Below are positions 41,001 to 49,732 of a stretch of 64,000 nucleotides of DNA, in pieces. The stretch spans positions 1 through 64,000 of the forward strand of contig JAFGEF010000017.1 in the NCBI GenBank assembly GCA_016931715.1. Reading direction: 5' to 3'. The DNA comes from Sedimentisphaerales bacterium (lineage in GTDB: Bacteria; Planctomycetota; Phycisphaerae; Sedimentisphaerales; Anaerobacaceae). The notes under the pieces are model-generated. The model was not told where the DNA came from. It saw only the letters and a list, made by a program, of their open reading frames with translations, and ran no database searches. Position 1 is the first letter of the stretch; each line of letters opens with the position of its first letter. The position numbers were made by a program, and so were the translations under genes.

Positions 41001-42542
41001 ATGAAAAATTCTGTTTTCGCAGTCCTCGCATTATGTTTTCTCTCATCAATTTGTACAGTTGCCGCGCAGGGAAATACACAACCGGCTCAAACGCGCAGGC
41101 CGGATGTTATCTATGTCCCTACACCGCAAAATGTAGTGGATAAGATGCTCGAACTGGCACAGGTCAAAAAAACCGACCTTGTTTATGACCTTGGCTGCGG
41201 CGATGGACGAATCGTGGTTACCGCCGCGAAAAAATACGGATGTAAGGCTGTGGGTTACGATATTGATCCTGACCGTATAAAAGAATCAAATGATAACGTA
41301 GCCAAAAACAATGTCTCTGACCTGGTAACGATAAAGCAGCAGGATATTTTTACGCTTGATTTAAGTAATGCAAATGTTATTACTTTATATTTGCTGCCAA
41401 GCCTGAATGTAAAGCTGATTCCTCAACTGGAAAAGCTTAAACCAGGCTCCCGGATTGTCTCGCATGATTTCGATATGGAAGGTGTTATACCTGACCAGGT
41501 AGTAGAAATTAAATCCGAAACTGGTTATGTTGAGCATACGATTTACTTCTGGACTACACCTTTGAAAAAACAATTGCGTGAGCCGGACGTAATTTATGTT
41601 CCCACGCCGCAGGATGTTGTCGATAAAATGCTTGAACTTGCCCAGGTTAAAAAGGATGACCTGGTTTATGACCTGGGCTGCGGAGACGGACGCATTGTAG
41701 TAACTGCCGCAAAAAAGTACGGATGCAAAGCAGTCGGATTTGATATTGATCCCAACAGGATTAAGGATTCGCTTGATAATGTGGCAAAGAACAATGTCTC
41801 TGACCTGGTTTCAATTGTACAGCAGGATATTTTTACCCTTGACCTGAGCAACGTGGATGTTGTGACACTTTATCTGCTTCCAAGCCTTAATGTCAAGCTT
41901 ATTCCCCAGCTTGAAAAACTCAAGCCCGGTGCAAGAATTGTCTCTCATAGTTTTGACATGGAAGGAGTTGAGCCGGACAAGGTTGTGACTGTTAAACCGA
42001 ATGATTCGAACTGGGAGCATACTGTTTATCTCTGGACTGCACCGATAACTAAATATCGCAAGCCGGATATACTTTATGTTCCTACACCGCAAAATGTGGT
42101 TGATAAAATGCTTGAAATGGCAAAAGTCAAAAAAACAGATTTGCTTTACGACTTAGGCTGCGGCGACGGACGAATCGTAGTTACCGCCGCACAGAAATAC
42201 GGCTGCAAAGCTGTTGGTTACGATATCGATCCCAATCGAATTAAAGAATCACGGGATAATGTCATAAAGAACAACGTCTCTGACCTGGTTATGATAAAAC
42301 AACAAGACATTTTTACACTCGACTTAAGTAATGTAGATGTTGTGACGCTTTATTTACTGCCGAGCCTGAATGTTAAGCTGATTCCGCAGTTGGAAAAGCT
42401 CAAACCCGGCTCGCGGATTGTCTCGCACGATTTCGATATGAAAGGCGTCATACCCGATGAAGTAATCACAATGACTCCCGGCGATGTCTATGGCGACCAT
42501 AAAGTATATCTATGGACTACGCCGCTTAAGAAGGAGAAATGA
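41001..42542 (+). CDS. Secreted protein with three tandem SAM-methyltransferase domains
   Basis: 513 aa. AAAGGAG precedes ATG 41001. A signal peptide ends '...SICTVAAQG'. Three near-identical domains begin at about residues 34, 195 and 355 (period about 160), each starting 'PD(V/I)(I/L)YVPTPQ(N/D)VVDKM' and carrying SAM motif I 'YDLGCGDGRIVVTAA', the acidic 'GYDIDP(D/N)RIK', 'QQDIFTLDLSN' and 'SRIVSHDFDM'. Every copy keeps motif I, so none is obviously dead. Single-domain versions exist as secreted or cytosolic proteins; the triplication is unusual. A periplasmic methyltransferase would need exported SAM, so binding or another activity is possible. A Tat lipoprotein gene follows by 9 bp. Confidence 0.88.
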   Translation: MKNSVFAVLALCFLSSICTVAAQGNTQPAQTRRPDVIYVPTPQNVVDKMLELAQVKKTDLVYDLGCGDGRIVVTAAKKYGCKAVGYDIDPDRIKESNDNVAKNNVSDLVTIKQQDIFTLDLSNANVITLYLLPSLNVKLIPQLEKLKPGSRIVSHDFDMEGVIPDQVVEIKSETGYVEHTIYFWTTPLKKQLREPDVIYVPTPQDVVDKMLELAQVKKDDLVYDLGCGDGRIVVTAAKKYGCKAVGFDIDPNRIKDSLDNVAKNNVSDLVSIVQQDIFTLDLSNVDVVTLYLLPSLNVKLIPQLEKLKPGARIVSHSFDMEGVEPDKVVTVKPNDSNWEHTVYLWTAPITKYRKPDILYVPTPQNVVDKMLEMAKVKKTDLLYDLGCGDGRIVVTAAQKYGCKAVGYDIDPNRIKESRDNVIKNNVSDLVMIKQQDIFTLDLSNVDVVTLYLLPSLNVKLIPQLEKLKPGSRIVSHDFDMKGVIPDEVITMTPGDVYGDHKVYLWTTPLKKEK

Positions 42543-42551
42543 GTTTATTCT

Positions 42552-43457
42552 ATGGATAAATGGATAATTACTCGCAGAGAGTTTATGAAATCATCTGCAA
42601 TTGCCGGTATTTCAGCAGCGACGCTTTCCGGCTGTTTTCAGCAATCCGACTCGAAAAAAAGTGTGCGTTTCGGAATAGTTACTGATTCTCATTATGCCGA
42701 TACAGATATGAGAGAGAACCGGTACTACCGTGAATCTGCTGACAAAATGGCTGAATGTGTCAATTTGATGAACGACCAGAAGGTCGATTTCCTGATAGAG
42801 CTGGGTGATTTCAAAGACCAGGATAATCCGCCGGTCGAGGAAAGAACTATTTCGCATCTTCGGACCATTGAACAGGTTTTTCAGAAATTCAATGGCCCGA
42901 AGTATCATGTTCTCGGGAACCATGATGTTGACAGCATTTCAAAAGAGCAGTTTCTTGAAAATATAACGAATACGAAAATACCGGCCCGGTCAACATATTA
43001 CAGCTTCAACTGCAAAAGTATTCATTTTATTGTGCTTGACGCGAATTTTCTCGCAGACGAAACTCCCTACGACCATGGCAATTTTAGCTGGACTGATACT
43101 TATATCCCAAAAGCTCAGTTAAACTGGCTCACACAAGACCTCGCTAAATCCCAACTGCCAGCGATTGTATTTTGCCATCAGCAGCTTGGCGGCGAAAGCG
43201 GTACATGTGTTCGCAATGCAAAGGAAGTCCGTGATATTTTACAGAAATCGGGCAAGGTTCTCGCTTCCTTTGACGGCCATGAGCATAACGGCGGCTACAG
43301 ATTCGTCGAGGGAATACATTATTATACCTTAAGAGCTGTTGTGACCAATTCAGGTAAGGAAAACAGTGCCTATGCCATTGTCGAGGTCCTGCCCGATAAA
43401 AATATCATTGTTACCGGCTACTGCAAAGCACAAAGCATGGATTTTTCCATAGCCTGA
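42552..43457 (+). CDS. Tat-exported lipoprotein, calcineurin-like metallophosphoesterase
   Basis: 301 aa. N-terminal 'TRREFMKSSAIAGISAATLSG' followed by Cys is a twin-arginine signal with a lipobox (LSGC), so the protein is folded in the cytosol and anchored as a lipoprotein. Metallophosphoesterase motifs are complete: 'GIVTDSHYADTD' (DxH), 'IELGDFKDQ' (GDxxD), 'VLGNHDVD' (GNHD), 'IVFCHQQLG' and 'FDGHEHNG' (GHxH). Closest to purple acid/3',5'-cNMP phosphodiesterase-type enzymes; substrate unknown. Nine bp after the triple methyltransferase, likely in one operon. Confidence 0.92.
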   Translation: MDKWIITRREFMKSSAIAGISAATLSGCFQQSDSKKSVRFGIVTDSHYADTDMRENRYYRESADKMAECVNLMNDQKVDFLIELGDFKDQDNPPVEERTISHLRTIEQVFQKFNGPKYHVLGNHDVDSISKEQFLENITNTKIPARSTYYSFNCKSIHFIVLDANFLADETPYDHGNFSWTDTYIPKAQLNWLTQDLAKSQLPAIVFCHQQLGGESGTCVRNAKEVRDILQKSGKVLASFDGHEHNGGYRFVEGIHYYTLRAVVTNSGKENSAYAIVEVLPDKNIIVTGYCKAQSMDFSIA

Positions 43458-43571
43458 CAATTTTTTCATCGCTGTTTCAATTGCTTTCTTGCAATTCCCA
43501 CGCTGGCGGATATAAATATATTCTTACGGCTGCCAAAGCAAAAACTTTGACAAGCGTACACAATGTTCTTC

Positions 43572-43619
43572 TGTCATTGCCGGGAAGCCAACAGGCTGAC
43601 GAAGCAATCTCAGAACGTG
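43572..43619. repeat. Partial interspersed repeat, TGTCATTGCCGG...GAAGCAATCTCAGA
   Basis: TGTCATTGCCGGGAAGCC followed by GACGAAGCAATCTCAGAAC matches the reverse complement of part of the 40594-40681 repeat. It lies 47 bp before purL. Confidence 0.65.
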
Positions 43620-43665
43620 CATTTTCCTTTTTGTTTATGTTATTCTGTAAAGAAAGGCTTTATTT

Positions 43666-46600
43666 ATGATGATATCGTTTTTTCGTCGCTCTAAGCTGTG
43701 GGCGATTGAAGAAAAATCCTTGCTGCGGATTCTGCGTCAGAAAGTATCTCCCGAAATTAAAAATGTTGAACTCGAAAGGAGATTTCTTGTCGATTCAGTC
43801 CGGCCGCTGTCAAACGATGAGCAGGACAAGCTCAAATGGCTCCTGAAAGAAACGTTCGAGCAGGAATTATTCGATGAGCAGTCTATGCTCAAAACTCCTG
43901 TTTTAGAAGTCGGGCCAAGACTTGCGATAGTTACTCCGGGCAGCACAAACGCTGTTTCTATTTGTTCCGCCTGCGGGCTGGATTCCATAAAAAGAATCGA
44001 GCAGACAAGACGCTTGTCCATACAGATGGCAAACAACGCCGCTATTTCGCAGGAGCAGATTGATAAGATATATGCGATAGTTCACGACAGAATGACAGAA
44101 ATGCCCTATTTGGAAGTGCCTTCGACTTTTGAGCATGATGCACAACCAGAACCCATAAGACTAATCAACCTTCTGGAAAATGGAATCGATGTACTCAAAC
44201 AAGCCAATGAAACGCTCGGACTTGCTCTTGATAAACAGATGATGGAGTATGTCTTCGGTCATTACAGTAAAATCGGCCGCAACCCAACAGATGTCGAATT
44301 GTTCATGTTCGGCCAGCTCAACTCCGAGCATTGCCGCCATCATTTATTCAACGGCAACTTTGTTATTGACGGCAAACGAATGAAAAACAGCCTGTTCGAC
44401 ATGGTAAAATCGACTACAAAAGCTAACGCGGGAAACATCACTGTAGCTTACAAGGACAACGCCGCTGTTACTTTGGGCAGACCTGTCAAAATGTTCTATC
44501 CGTCCGACCCGGTAAATCCATCACTTTTCAAAACCAAGCAGGCTAACATAAGCGATACATTCAAGGTCGAGACTCATAATCACCCGACAACCGTCAGCGC
44601 ACATCCCGGCGCAGGAACTGGTCTGGGCGGCAATATACGTGACATTCAGGGCGTGGGCAGAGGCGGAACCGTCCTCGGCGCACTGGCAATTTATAACGTT
44701 GCGAATCTTCTCATCAGCGGCTACGAACTGCCATGGGAAAAAGAATACGCGCCACATCCATCGCGTTTCCAGACGCCGCTCGAAATCATCATCGAAGCCT
44801 CGAACGGAGCCAGCGACTACGGCAATAAGTTCGGTGTCCCGCTCACTACAGGCTCATGCACATCATTCGAGCTGATTATCGCCGGCGGCGAGCATTACGG
44901 CTGGAAAAAAACCTGCATGGTCGCGGGAAACTGGGGAGTTATAAATGAACAGCACGCGCATAAAAAAGAACTTAAAAAAGACTTCATAATCGTCCAAATC
45001 GGCGGAGACAGATACCCAATCGGACTAGGCGGCGGCTCCGGCTCGAGCAAGGACGCAGGAGGCCAGCAGGCAGACCTCGATTTCGATTCCGTACAGAGAG
45101 CAAATCCCGAAATGGAAAACCGCAACGAATCCGTAATACGTGCCTGTGCTGAACTTGGAAGCAAATCGCCGATTGTCAGTATGACAGACCTCGGCGCAGG
45201 CGGCGAATGTGTCGCCCTGCCGGAGATTGTCGATCCCTACGGCGCGAAATATGAGTTGAGAAATATTCCATGCGGCGATAAAACCATGAGCGTACTTGTC
45301 TATTGGTGCAACGAGTCGCAGGAAAGCATGGTAATGATTATCAAAAAGCAGTCGCAGGGAATTCTCGAGCAGATTTGCAGAAGAAACCGCTGCCCGATGT
45401 ACATCATCGGCACAGTTTCAAACGACGGCCAACTGATACTTACAGACAAGGACGCACCGCAAAACGCACCGAGAGAGCAGAAAGTCCCTATCGATTTGGA
45501 CATGGAATTTCTGCTTGCGAATCTGCCTGAAATGAAAATCGAATGCAAGAGCAAGGCTCGCAAACTGAAGCCTTTGAAATTGCCGAAGAATTTATCTGTC
45601 TGCGATGCTCTCGATAGAGTTCTTCGCCTGCTTAAAGTCGGCTCCAAACATTTCCTCACAAGGAAAGTTGACCGTTCAGTCGGAGGCTTGAGCGCTCGTC
45701 AGCAAACAGTCGGTCCGCTCCAGCTTACAATTGCGGATTGTGCCGTAACTGCAAGGAGTTTCTTTGAAACGACAGGAATTGCCACAGCGATAGGCGAGCA
45801 GCCTGTCAAAGGTCTCATCGAAACGCAGGCCGGCGGAAGGATGAGCCTCGCCGAAGCACTTACAAATCTGGTCTGGGCTCCGATAGAAGATTTTTCTTCG
45901 ATAAATTTCTCAGCGACATGGCAATGGCCATGCAAGCAGCCGGGAGAAGACGAGCGGCTTTATAAAACTGTGAAATCAACAACGGATTTATGCAAATCTC
46001 TCGGCCTGCGAATACCGGTCGGAAAAGATTCTGTTTCCATGACTGCATGGACAACGCTAAATGGCAAAAAACATCCAATAAAGTCACCCGGCTCGGTTCA
46101 GATAGTAAGCTGTGCCCCATGTTCAGATATAACAAAGGTCATCACTCCTGATATTAAAAAACCGTCCGAAAGCGTGTCGCGGGCATCTTGCCCGCGTATT
46201 CGAGGACGGGACGCCCAAGACACAAGCGTTCTGATTATGCTTGACCTTGCAGGAGGCAAAAAACGGCTTGGCGGCTCGGCTCTCGCCCAGGTCTATGAGC
46301 AGCTTGGCAATGAAACTCCCGATGTTCATTCAGCAAAACTATTGAAAAACGGTTTTGAAGCAGTCCAGAAATTAATAAAAGATGGTCTCATTCTTTCAGG
46401 CCATGATGTTTCCGAAGGCGGCCTTGTCACATGCCTGCTTGAAATGGCATTTGCAGGCAACTGCGGCCTCGATATAGACATAACTAAAATCTCAAACAAC
46501 GTTCTTGCATCGCTTTTCGCAGAAGAATCAACGCTCGTATTCGAAGTTCCTGAGAGCAATCTGAAAGAGGTCGAAAAGAGCCTCAAAAAATTCGGCTTCA

Positions 46601-47661
46601 AGTTCGACATAAATGCTTTCGTTCTCGGCAAGGCAACTGTCGAGCATCAAATTATAATTAAGCATAAAAACAAAGAAGTCCTCTCTGCCGACATGAAGCA
46701 ACTGCGTGACATATGGCAGGACACTTCATTCCGGCTCGATATGCTTCAGGCTAATCCTGACTGCGTGCAGGCTGAGCGCAAAGTCAATTACGACCGAAAA
46801 GGATTGAACTTTAGTCTTTCCTTCGAGCCTGCTCCCACTCCGAAGGAAAAGTTAAATTCCAGAAACAAGCCGAAAATCGCTGTTCTCCGCGAGGCAGGTA
46901 CAAACGGCGCACGAGAAATGGCGGGAGCGTTCTACGCCGCAGGCTTCGAGACGTGGGATGTCACTATGGCGGATATCGCCGAAGGCAGAATAAGCCTGAA
47001 AGATTTTCGAGGCATAGCGTTCTCCGGCGGTTTCAGCTTCGCGGACACTCTCGATGCGGGCAAAGGCTGGGCGGGCGTTATCCAATTCAACGATAAGATT
47101 CGCAAAGAATTCGATGCCTTCATCGAGCGAAACGACACGTTCTCTCTGGGCGTCTGCAACGGCTGCCAGGTAATGGCTCTGCTCGGCTGGATTCCCTGGC
47201 GAGGGATAGAGCTTTCACATCAGCCGCGCTTCGTGAAAAACGAATCGGGAATTTTCGAGTCGCGTTTCGTCTCAGTGAAAATCGAGCCGGGTCCGTCAAT
47301 CTTTCTAAAGGGAATGGAAGGCTCAAGACTCGGTATCTGGGTCGCTCACGGCGAAGGACGATGCTTCTGGCCCGATGAAAAAATACTCGAGCAGGTTACA
47401 AAGAACGAACCGGGACTTGCACCGATACGCTACGTCGATGATTCCGGCGAACAAACTGAAGCCTATCCATTCAATCCGAACGGCTCGCAGTTAGGCATTA
47501 CCGCCCTATCGTCTCGCGACGGCAGACACATGGTTCTCATGCCCCACCCGGAAAGATTATTCAATCTCTGGCAATGGCCATATTTACCTGATGATTGGAA
47601 AAACCTGAAAGCCTCACCCTGGCTCAAACTCTTCCAAAACGCCAGAGTTTGGTGTGAATAA
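43666..47661 (+). CDS. purL: Phosphoribosylformylglycinamidine synthase (single-chain PurL)
   Basis: Fourth step of purine synthesis: FGAR + ATP + Gln to FGAM. 1331 aa, the large fused form. N-terminal PurS-like region, linker 'FGQLNSEHCRHHLFNG', first AIRS-like domain 'KVETHNHPTTVSAHPGAGTG', second with 'VSMTDLGAGGECVALPE' and 'GRMSLAEALTNL', and the C-terminal class I glutaminase with 'LGVCNGCQVMALLGW' (Cys nucleophile) and 'MPHPERLF' (His). RBS AAAGAAAGG. Oddity: between 'TPDIKKPSE' and 'SVLIMLDLAGG' an 18-residue insert 'SVSRASCPRIRGRDAQDT' is encoded by a palindromic repeat with a 6-bp duplication. The frame is intact. Confidence 0.97.
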   Translation: MMISFFRRSKLWAIEEKSLLRILRQKVSPEIKNVELERRFLVDSVRPLSNDEQDKLKWLLKETFEQELFDEQSMLKTPVLEVGPRLAIVTPGSTNAVSICSACGLDSIKRIEQTRRLSIQMANNAAISQEQIDKIYAIVHDRMTEMPYLEVPSTFEHDAQPEPIRLINLLENGIDVLKQANETLGLALDKQMMEYVFGHYSKIGRNPTDVELFMFGQLNSEHCRHHLFNGNFVIDGKRMKNSLFDMVKSTTKANAGNITVAYKDNAAVTLGRPVKMFYPSDPVNPSLFKTKQANISDTFKVETHNHPTTVSAHPGAGTGLGGNIRDIQGVGRGGTVLGALAIYNVANLLISGYELPWEKEYAPHPSRFQTPLEIIIEASNGASDYGNKFGVPLTTGSCTSFELIIAGGEHYGWKKTCMVAGNWGVINEQHAHKKELKKDFIIVQIGGDRYPIGLGGGSGSSKDAGGQQADLDFDSVQRANPEMENRNESVIRACAELGSKSPIVSMTDLGAGGECVALPEIVDPYGAKYELRNIPCGDKTMSVLVYWCNESQESMVMIIKKQSQGILEQICRRNRCPMYIIGTVSNDGQLILTDKDAPQNAPREQKVPIDLDMEFLLANLPEMKIECKSKARKLKPLKLPKNLSVCDALDRVLRLLKVGSKHFLTRKVDRSVGGLSARQQTVGPLQLTIADCAVTARSFFETTGIATAIGEQPVKGLIETQAGGRMSLAEALTNLVWAPIEDFSSINFSATWQWPCKQPGEDERLYKTVKSTTDLCKSLGLRIPVGKDSVSMTAWTTLNGKKHPIKSPGSVQIVSCAPCSDITKVITPDIKKPSESVSRASCPRIRGRDAQDTSVLIMLDLAGGKKRLGGSALAQVYEQLGNETPDVHSAKLLKNGFEAVQKLIKDGLILSGHDVSEGGLVTCLLEMAFAGNCGLDIDITKISNNVLASLFAEESTLVFEVPESNLKEVEKSLKKFGFKFDINAFVLGKATVEHQIIIKHKNKEVLSADMKQLRDIWQDTSFRLDMLQANPDCVQAERKVNYDRKGLNFSLSFEPAPTPKEKLNSRNKPKIAVLREAGTNGAREMAGAFYAAGFETWDVTMADIAEGRISLKDFRGIAFSGGFSFADTLDAGKGWAGVIQFNDKIRKEFDAFIERNDTFSLGVCNGCQVMALLGWIPWRGIELSHQPRFVKNESGIFESRFVSVKIEPGPSIFLKGMEGSRLGIWVAHGEGRCFWPDEKILEQVTKNEPGLAPIRYVDDSGEQTEAYPFNPNGSQLGITALSSRDGRHMVLMPHPERLFNLWQWPYLPDDWKNLKASPWLKLFQNARVWCE
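46170..46229. repeat. In-frame palindromic insertion in purL, with 6-bp direct repeats
   Basis: AAGCGT (46170-46175) is repeated at 46224-46229. Removing one copy and the 48 bp between (54 bp, 18 codons) restores the uninterrupted reading 'KKPSESVLIMLDL'. The inserted DNA contains the hairpin CGCGGG-catcttg-CCCGCG (46178-46196) inside an outer GTGTC...GACAC (46174-46223). It encodes Arg/Ser-rich residues not expected in PurL. Confidence 0.85.
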
Positions 47662-47670
47662 ACCAAAAAA

Positions 47671-47747
47671 CGTAGGGAGGGGTTCTACCCCACCTTTTCC
47701 TTACAAATCACGAATTAATAAATCGGTGGGGCAAGCCCCACCCTACC
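47671..47747. repeat. Inverted pair of GTAGGG-GGGG...CCCCACC repeats between convergent genes
   Basis: GTAGGGAGGGGTTCTACCCC on the left is mirrored by GGTGGGGCAAGCCCCACC then CTACC on the right. Each half is itself palindromic. It lies between the purL stop and the convergent LRR gene, where the long stem could act as a bidirectional transcription stop. Confidence 0.65.
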
Positions 47748-47753
47748 TCATAA

Positions 47754-48566
47754 TTATTTGTATATTTTCAGATTCGGCAGAGCTTTTTGCAATTCATCAA
47801 CCTGCTGGTCCGAAATATTATTACAATCTCTTATATAAAACTCTCGCAGATTGGTTAATCCTTTGATAGGATCAAGATTTGAAATCTTGGTATAACTGAC
47901 ATAAAGTGACTGCAGATTTTTCAGGTTTTTGACGAGTTTGATTTCAAAACTTTTTATATTATTAATACGAAGAATTTCAAGTTTGTTTAACTTCTTTATA
48001 TATTTAAGGTTGGGTATCTGGATTTGTCTCGTTAATTGTTCACTTCCAAGTGAAAACTCTTTAAGATTTTTAAATGATAAAAGAGGTTTCAAGCTTTCAA
48101 TATCAGTATTATGAATTTTGAGTATTTGAAGTTTTTGAAGATTTGTAAGAGGGCTTAAATCAAGCACGCCCCAGTCCGGTTGTTTTATAATTCGACAAGA
48201 TACAAGAAAAGCTTTCCCCGTAGGTAAATCCGGTTGCGGCACTTTAATATTTTCGAGATATAATTTCTGAAGATTGGGAAATTTCATAATGTACTTGATA
48301 TGAGAGAGCGTTTTGTTACTAATCTCAAGTTCAGTTATTTTTACAAAGTCATCTTCTGTAAGTTCCAACCAGTCTTTATTGAGCGTTTTGGCAACCGCCT
48401 GACGAATAAAAACCTCTTCGCCCGGGATAGGCTCATCAAGATGGACATTAGAACCCCACGTTAAAAATCTGTAAATAAATACTGCAATAACAACACAAAG
48501 AAAGATAACAGCAGCAATTATGCATTTTGAACGAGATGTTTTTATTTGAGTGTAATTCATATTCAT
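47754..48566 (-). CDS. Membrane-anchored LRR protein (third of tandem set)
   Basis: 270 aa. Single N-terminal helix ('CIIAAVIFLCVVIAVFIYRFL'), cap region 'QAVAKTLNKDWLELTEDDF', then fewer and less regular LRRs than its neighbours ('TNLQKLQILKIHNTDIESL'), and the end cap 'CNNISDQQVDELQKALPNLKI'. The start ATG overlaps the stop of the upstream paralogue as ATGA, so it is translationally coupled. The least repeat-rich member of the family in this window. Confidence 0.82.
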   Translation of the reverse strand: MNMNYTQIKTSRSKCIIAAVIFLCVVIAVFIYRFLTWGSNVHLDEPIPGEEVFIRQAVAKTLNKDWLELTEDDFVKITELEISNKTLSHIKYIMKFPNLQKLYLENIKVPQPDLPTGKAFLVSCRIIKQPDWGVLDLSPLTNLQKLQILKIHNTDIESLKPLLSFKNLKEFSLGSEQLTRQIQIPNLKYIKKLNKLEILRINNIKSFEIKLVKNLKNLQSLYVSYTKISNLDPIKGLTNLREFYIRDCNNISDQQVDELQKALPNLKIYK

Positions 48567-49729
48567 CGTTCAATTATCAGGTTTGGGAGTGCTTTTTGCA
48601 AGTCTTCTACCTGCTGGTCTGTTATGTTCTCAGTTTCTTTCAAATAAAGATTTTGCAAATTTGTGAGATTATGGAGCGGCGTAAGGTCAGAGATAGAAGT
48701 ATTGTTAATACAAAGGCTGGTTAATTTTGTCAGGTATTTTATCGGTTCCAAATCACTAATGGGTGTTTGGTCCAAATTAAGACTTTCTAAGTTAATTAAT
48801 CTCTTGAGCTGTTCGAGGTCGGTTATTTGGGTGTTGTAAAGAAGAAGCGTTTTAAGATTAGTCATTTCCTTTATATGGCCGAGATATGATATTTTGATAT
48901 TAGCAACGTTAAGATAAGTTAGATTTTTAAGATCTTTGATTGGCTCAAAATCGGTTATCTGTGTTTGGTTAAGGTCAAGGTTTTGCAATTTTGTTAAATT
49001 TCTCAAAGGCTCGATACTGGTTATTTTTGTTGATTCTAAAAGAAGTGATTGTAAATTAACGAGCTCTTTTACAGGATCAAGCTCTGATAAATTACATCGT
49101 ATAACCGCAAGATTTCTGAGGTTTGTTAATTTACTTAAGGGTCTGATATCAGTTATATAAGTCCCGCAAAGCGCAAGACTCTCCAGGTTAGAGAGATTTG
49201 AGAGTGGTCCAATATTTTTAAAGGGTGCAAAATCAATAACAAATGTCCGAAGGTTATCAAGTTTCGAAATAGGGCTCAAATCAATAAAAAATCTTTCCTC
49301 AATATCGATAATGCCTGTTTTTGCTAATATTTTAATCCATTTAGGTTTTGCTTTTTCAGAAAAACGGATATGTGCTATATATAGTGTCTGTAGATTCGTG
49401 AATTTCTCAAGCATTTTGATTTCTGTGATTTCATCAAAATTAGCTTTATTGATAACACCTGAAAACTCAAGCAGTTTTGCAGGAATATAAAGCTTTGTTA
49501 TTTTAGCGAAATCTTCGCCGTTAAGTTCATTGGGCTCTTTATTTAGAACATATGCCGCTGCTTCTCGAATAATTTTTTCGCTTACGGTGTCGGGTTTTGG
49601 CTTCCAATTCAATAGCCAAAAAGCAAAGACAATTACTATTAGGAGAAGGAAAATCCCAGCCGTAATTATATTTCGCGTTCGCGAATATTTATTTTGAATT
49701 TTGTTTTTCTGTTCTTTTGTTTCATCCAT
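48563..49729 (-). CDS. Membrane-anchored LRR protein (second of tandem set)
   Basis: 388 aa. A short basic N-terminus and one helix ('IITAGIFLLLIVIVFAFWLL'), cap 'AAAYVLNKEPNELNGEDFA', a non-LRR stretch with 'LAKTGIIDIEERFFIDLSPI', about nine internalin-type LRRs ('LRNLTKLQNLDLNQTQITDF'), and end cap 'ENITDQQVEDLQKALPNL'. Only 3 bp separate it from the upstream paralogue and it overlaps the downstream one by 4 bp, so all three form an operon. Confidence 0.85.
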   Translation of the reverse strand: MDETKEQKNKIQNKYSRTRNIITAGIFLLLIVIVFAFWLLNWKPKPDTVSEKIIREAAAYVLNKEPNELNGEDFAKITKLYIPAKLLEFSGVINKANFDEITEIKMLEKFTNLQTLYIAHIRFSEKAKPKWIKILAKTGIIDIEERFFIDLSPISKLDNLRTFVIDFAPFKNIGPLSNLSNLESLALCGTYITDIRPLSKLTNLRNLAVIRCNLSELDPVKELVNLQSLLLESTKITSIEPLRNLTKLQNLDLNQTQITDFEPIKDLKNLTYLNVANIKISYLGHIKEMTNLKTLLLYNTQITDLEQLKRLINLESLNLDQTPISDLEPIKYLTKLTSLCINNTSISDLTPLHNLTNLQNLYLKETENITDQQVEDLQKALPNLIIER

Positions 49730-49732
49730 TTT

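Noticed and set aside
43481-43669. 62-aa ORF between the phosphoesterase and purL
   Set aside because: It covers an interspersed repeat and ends at the purL start; no coding signal.
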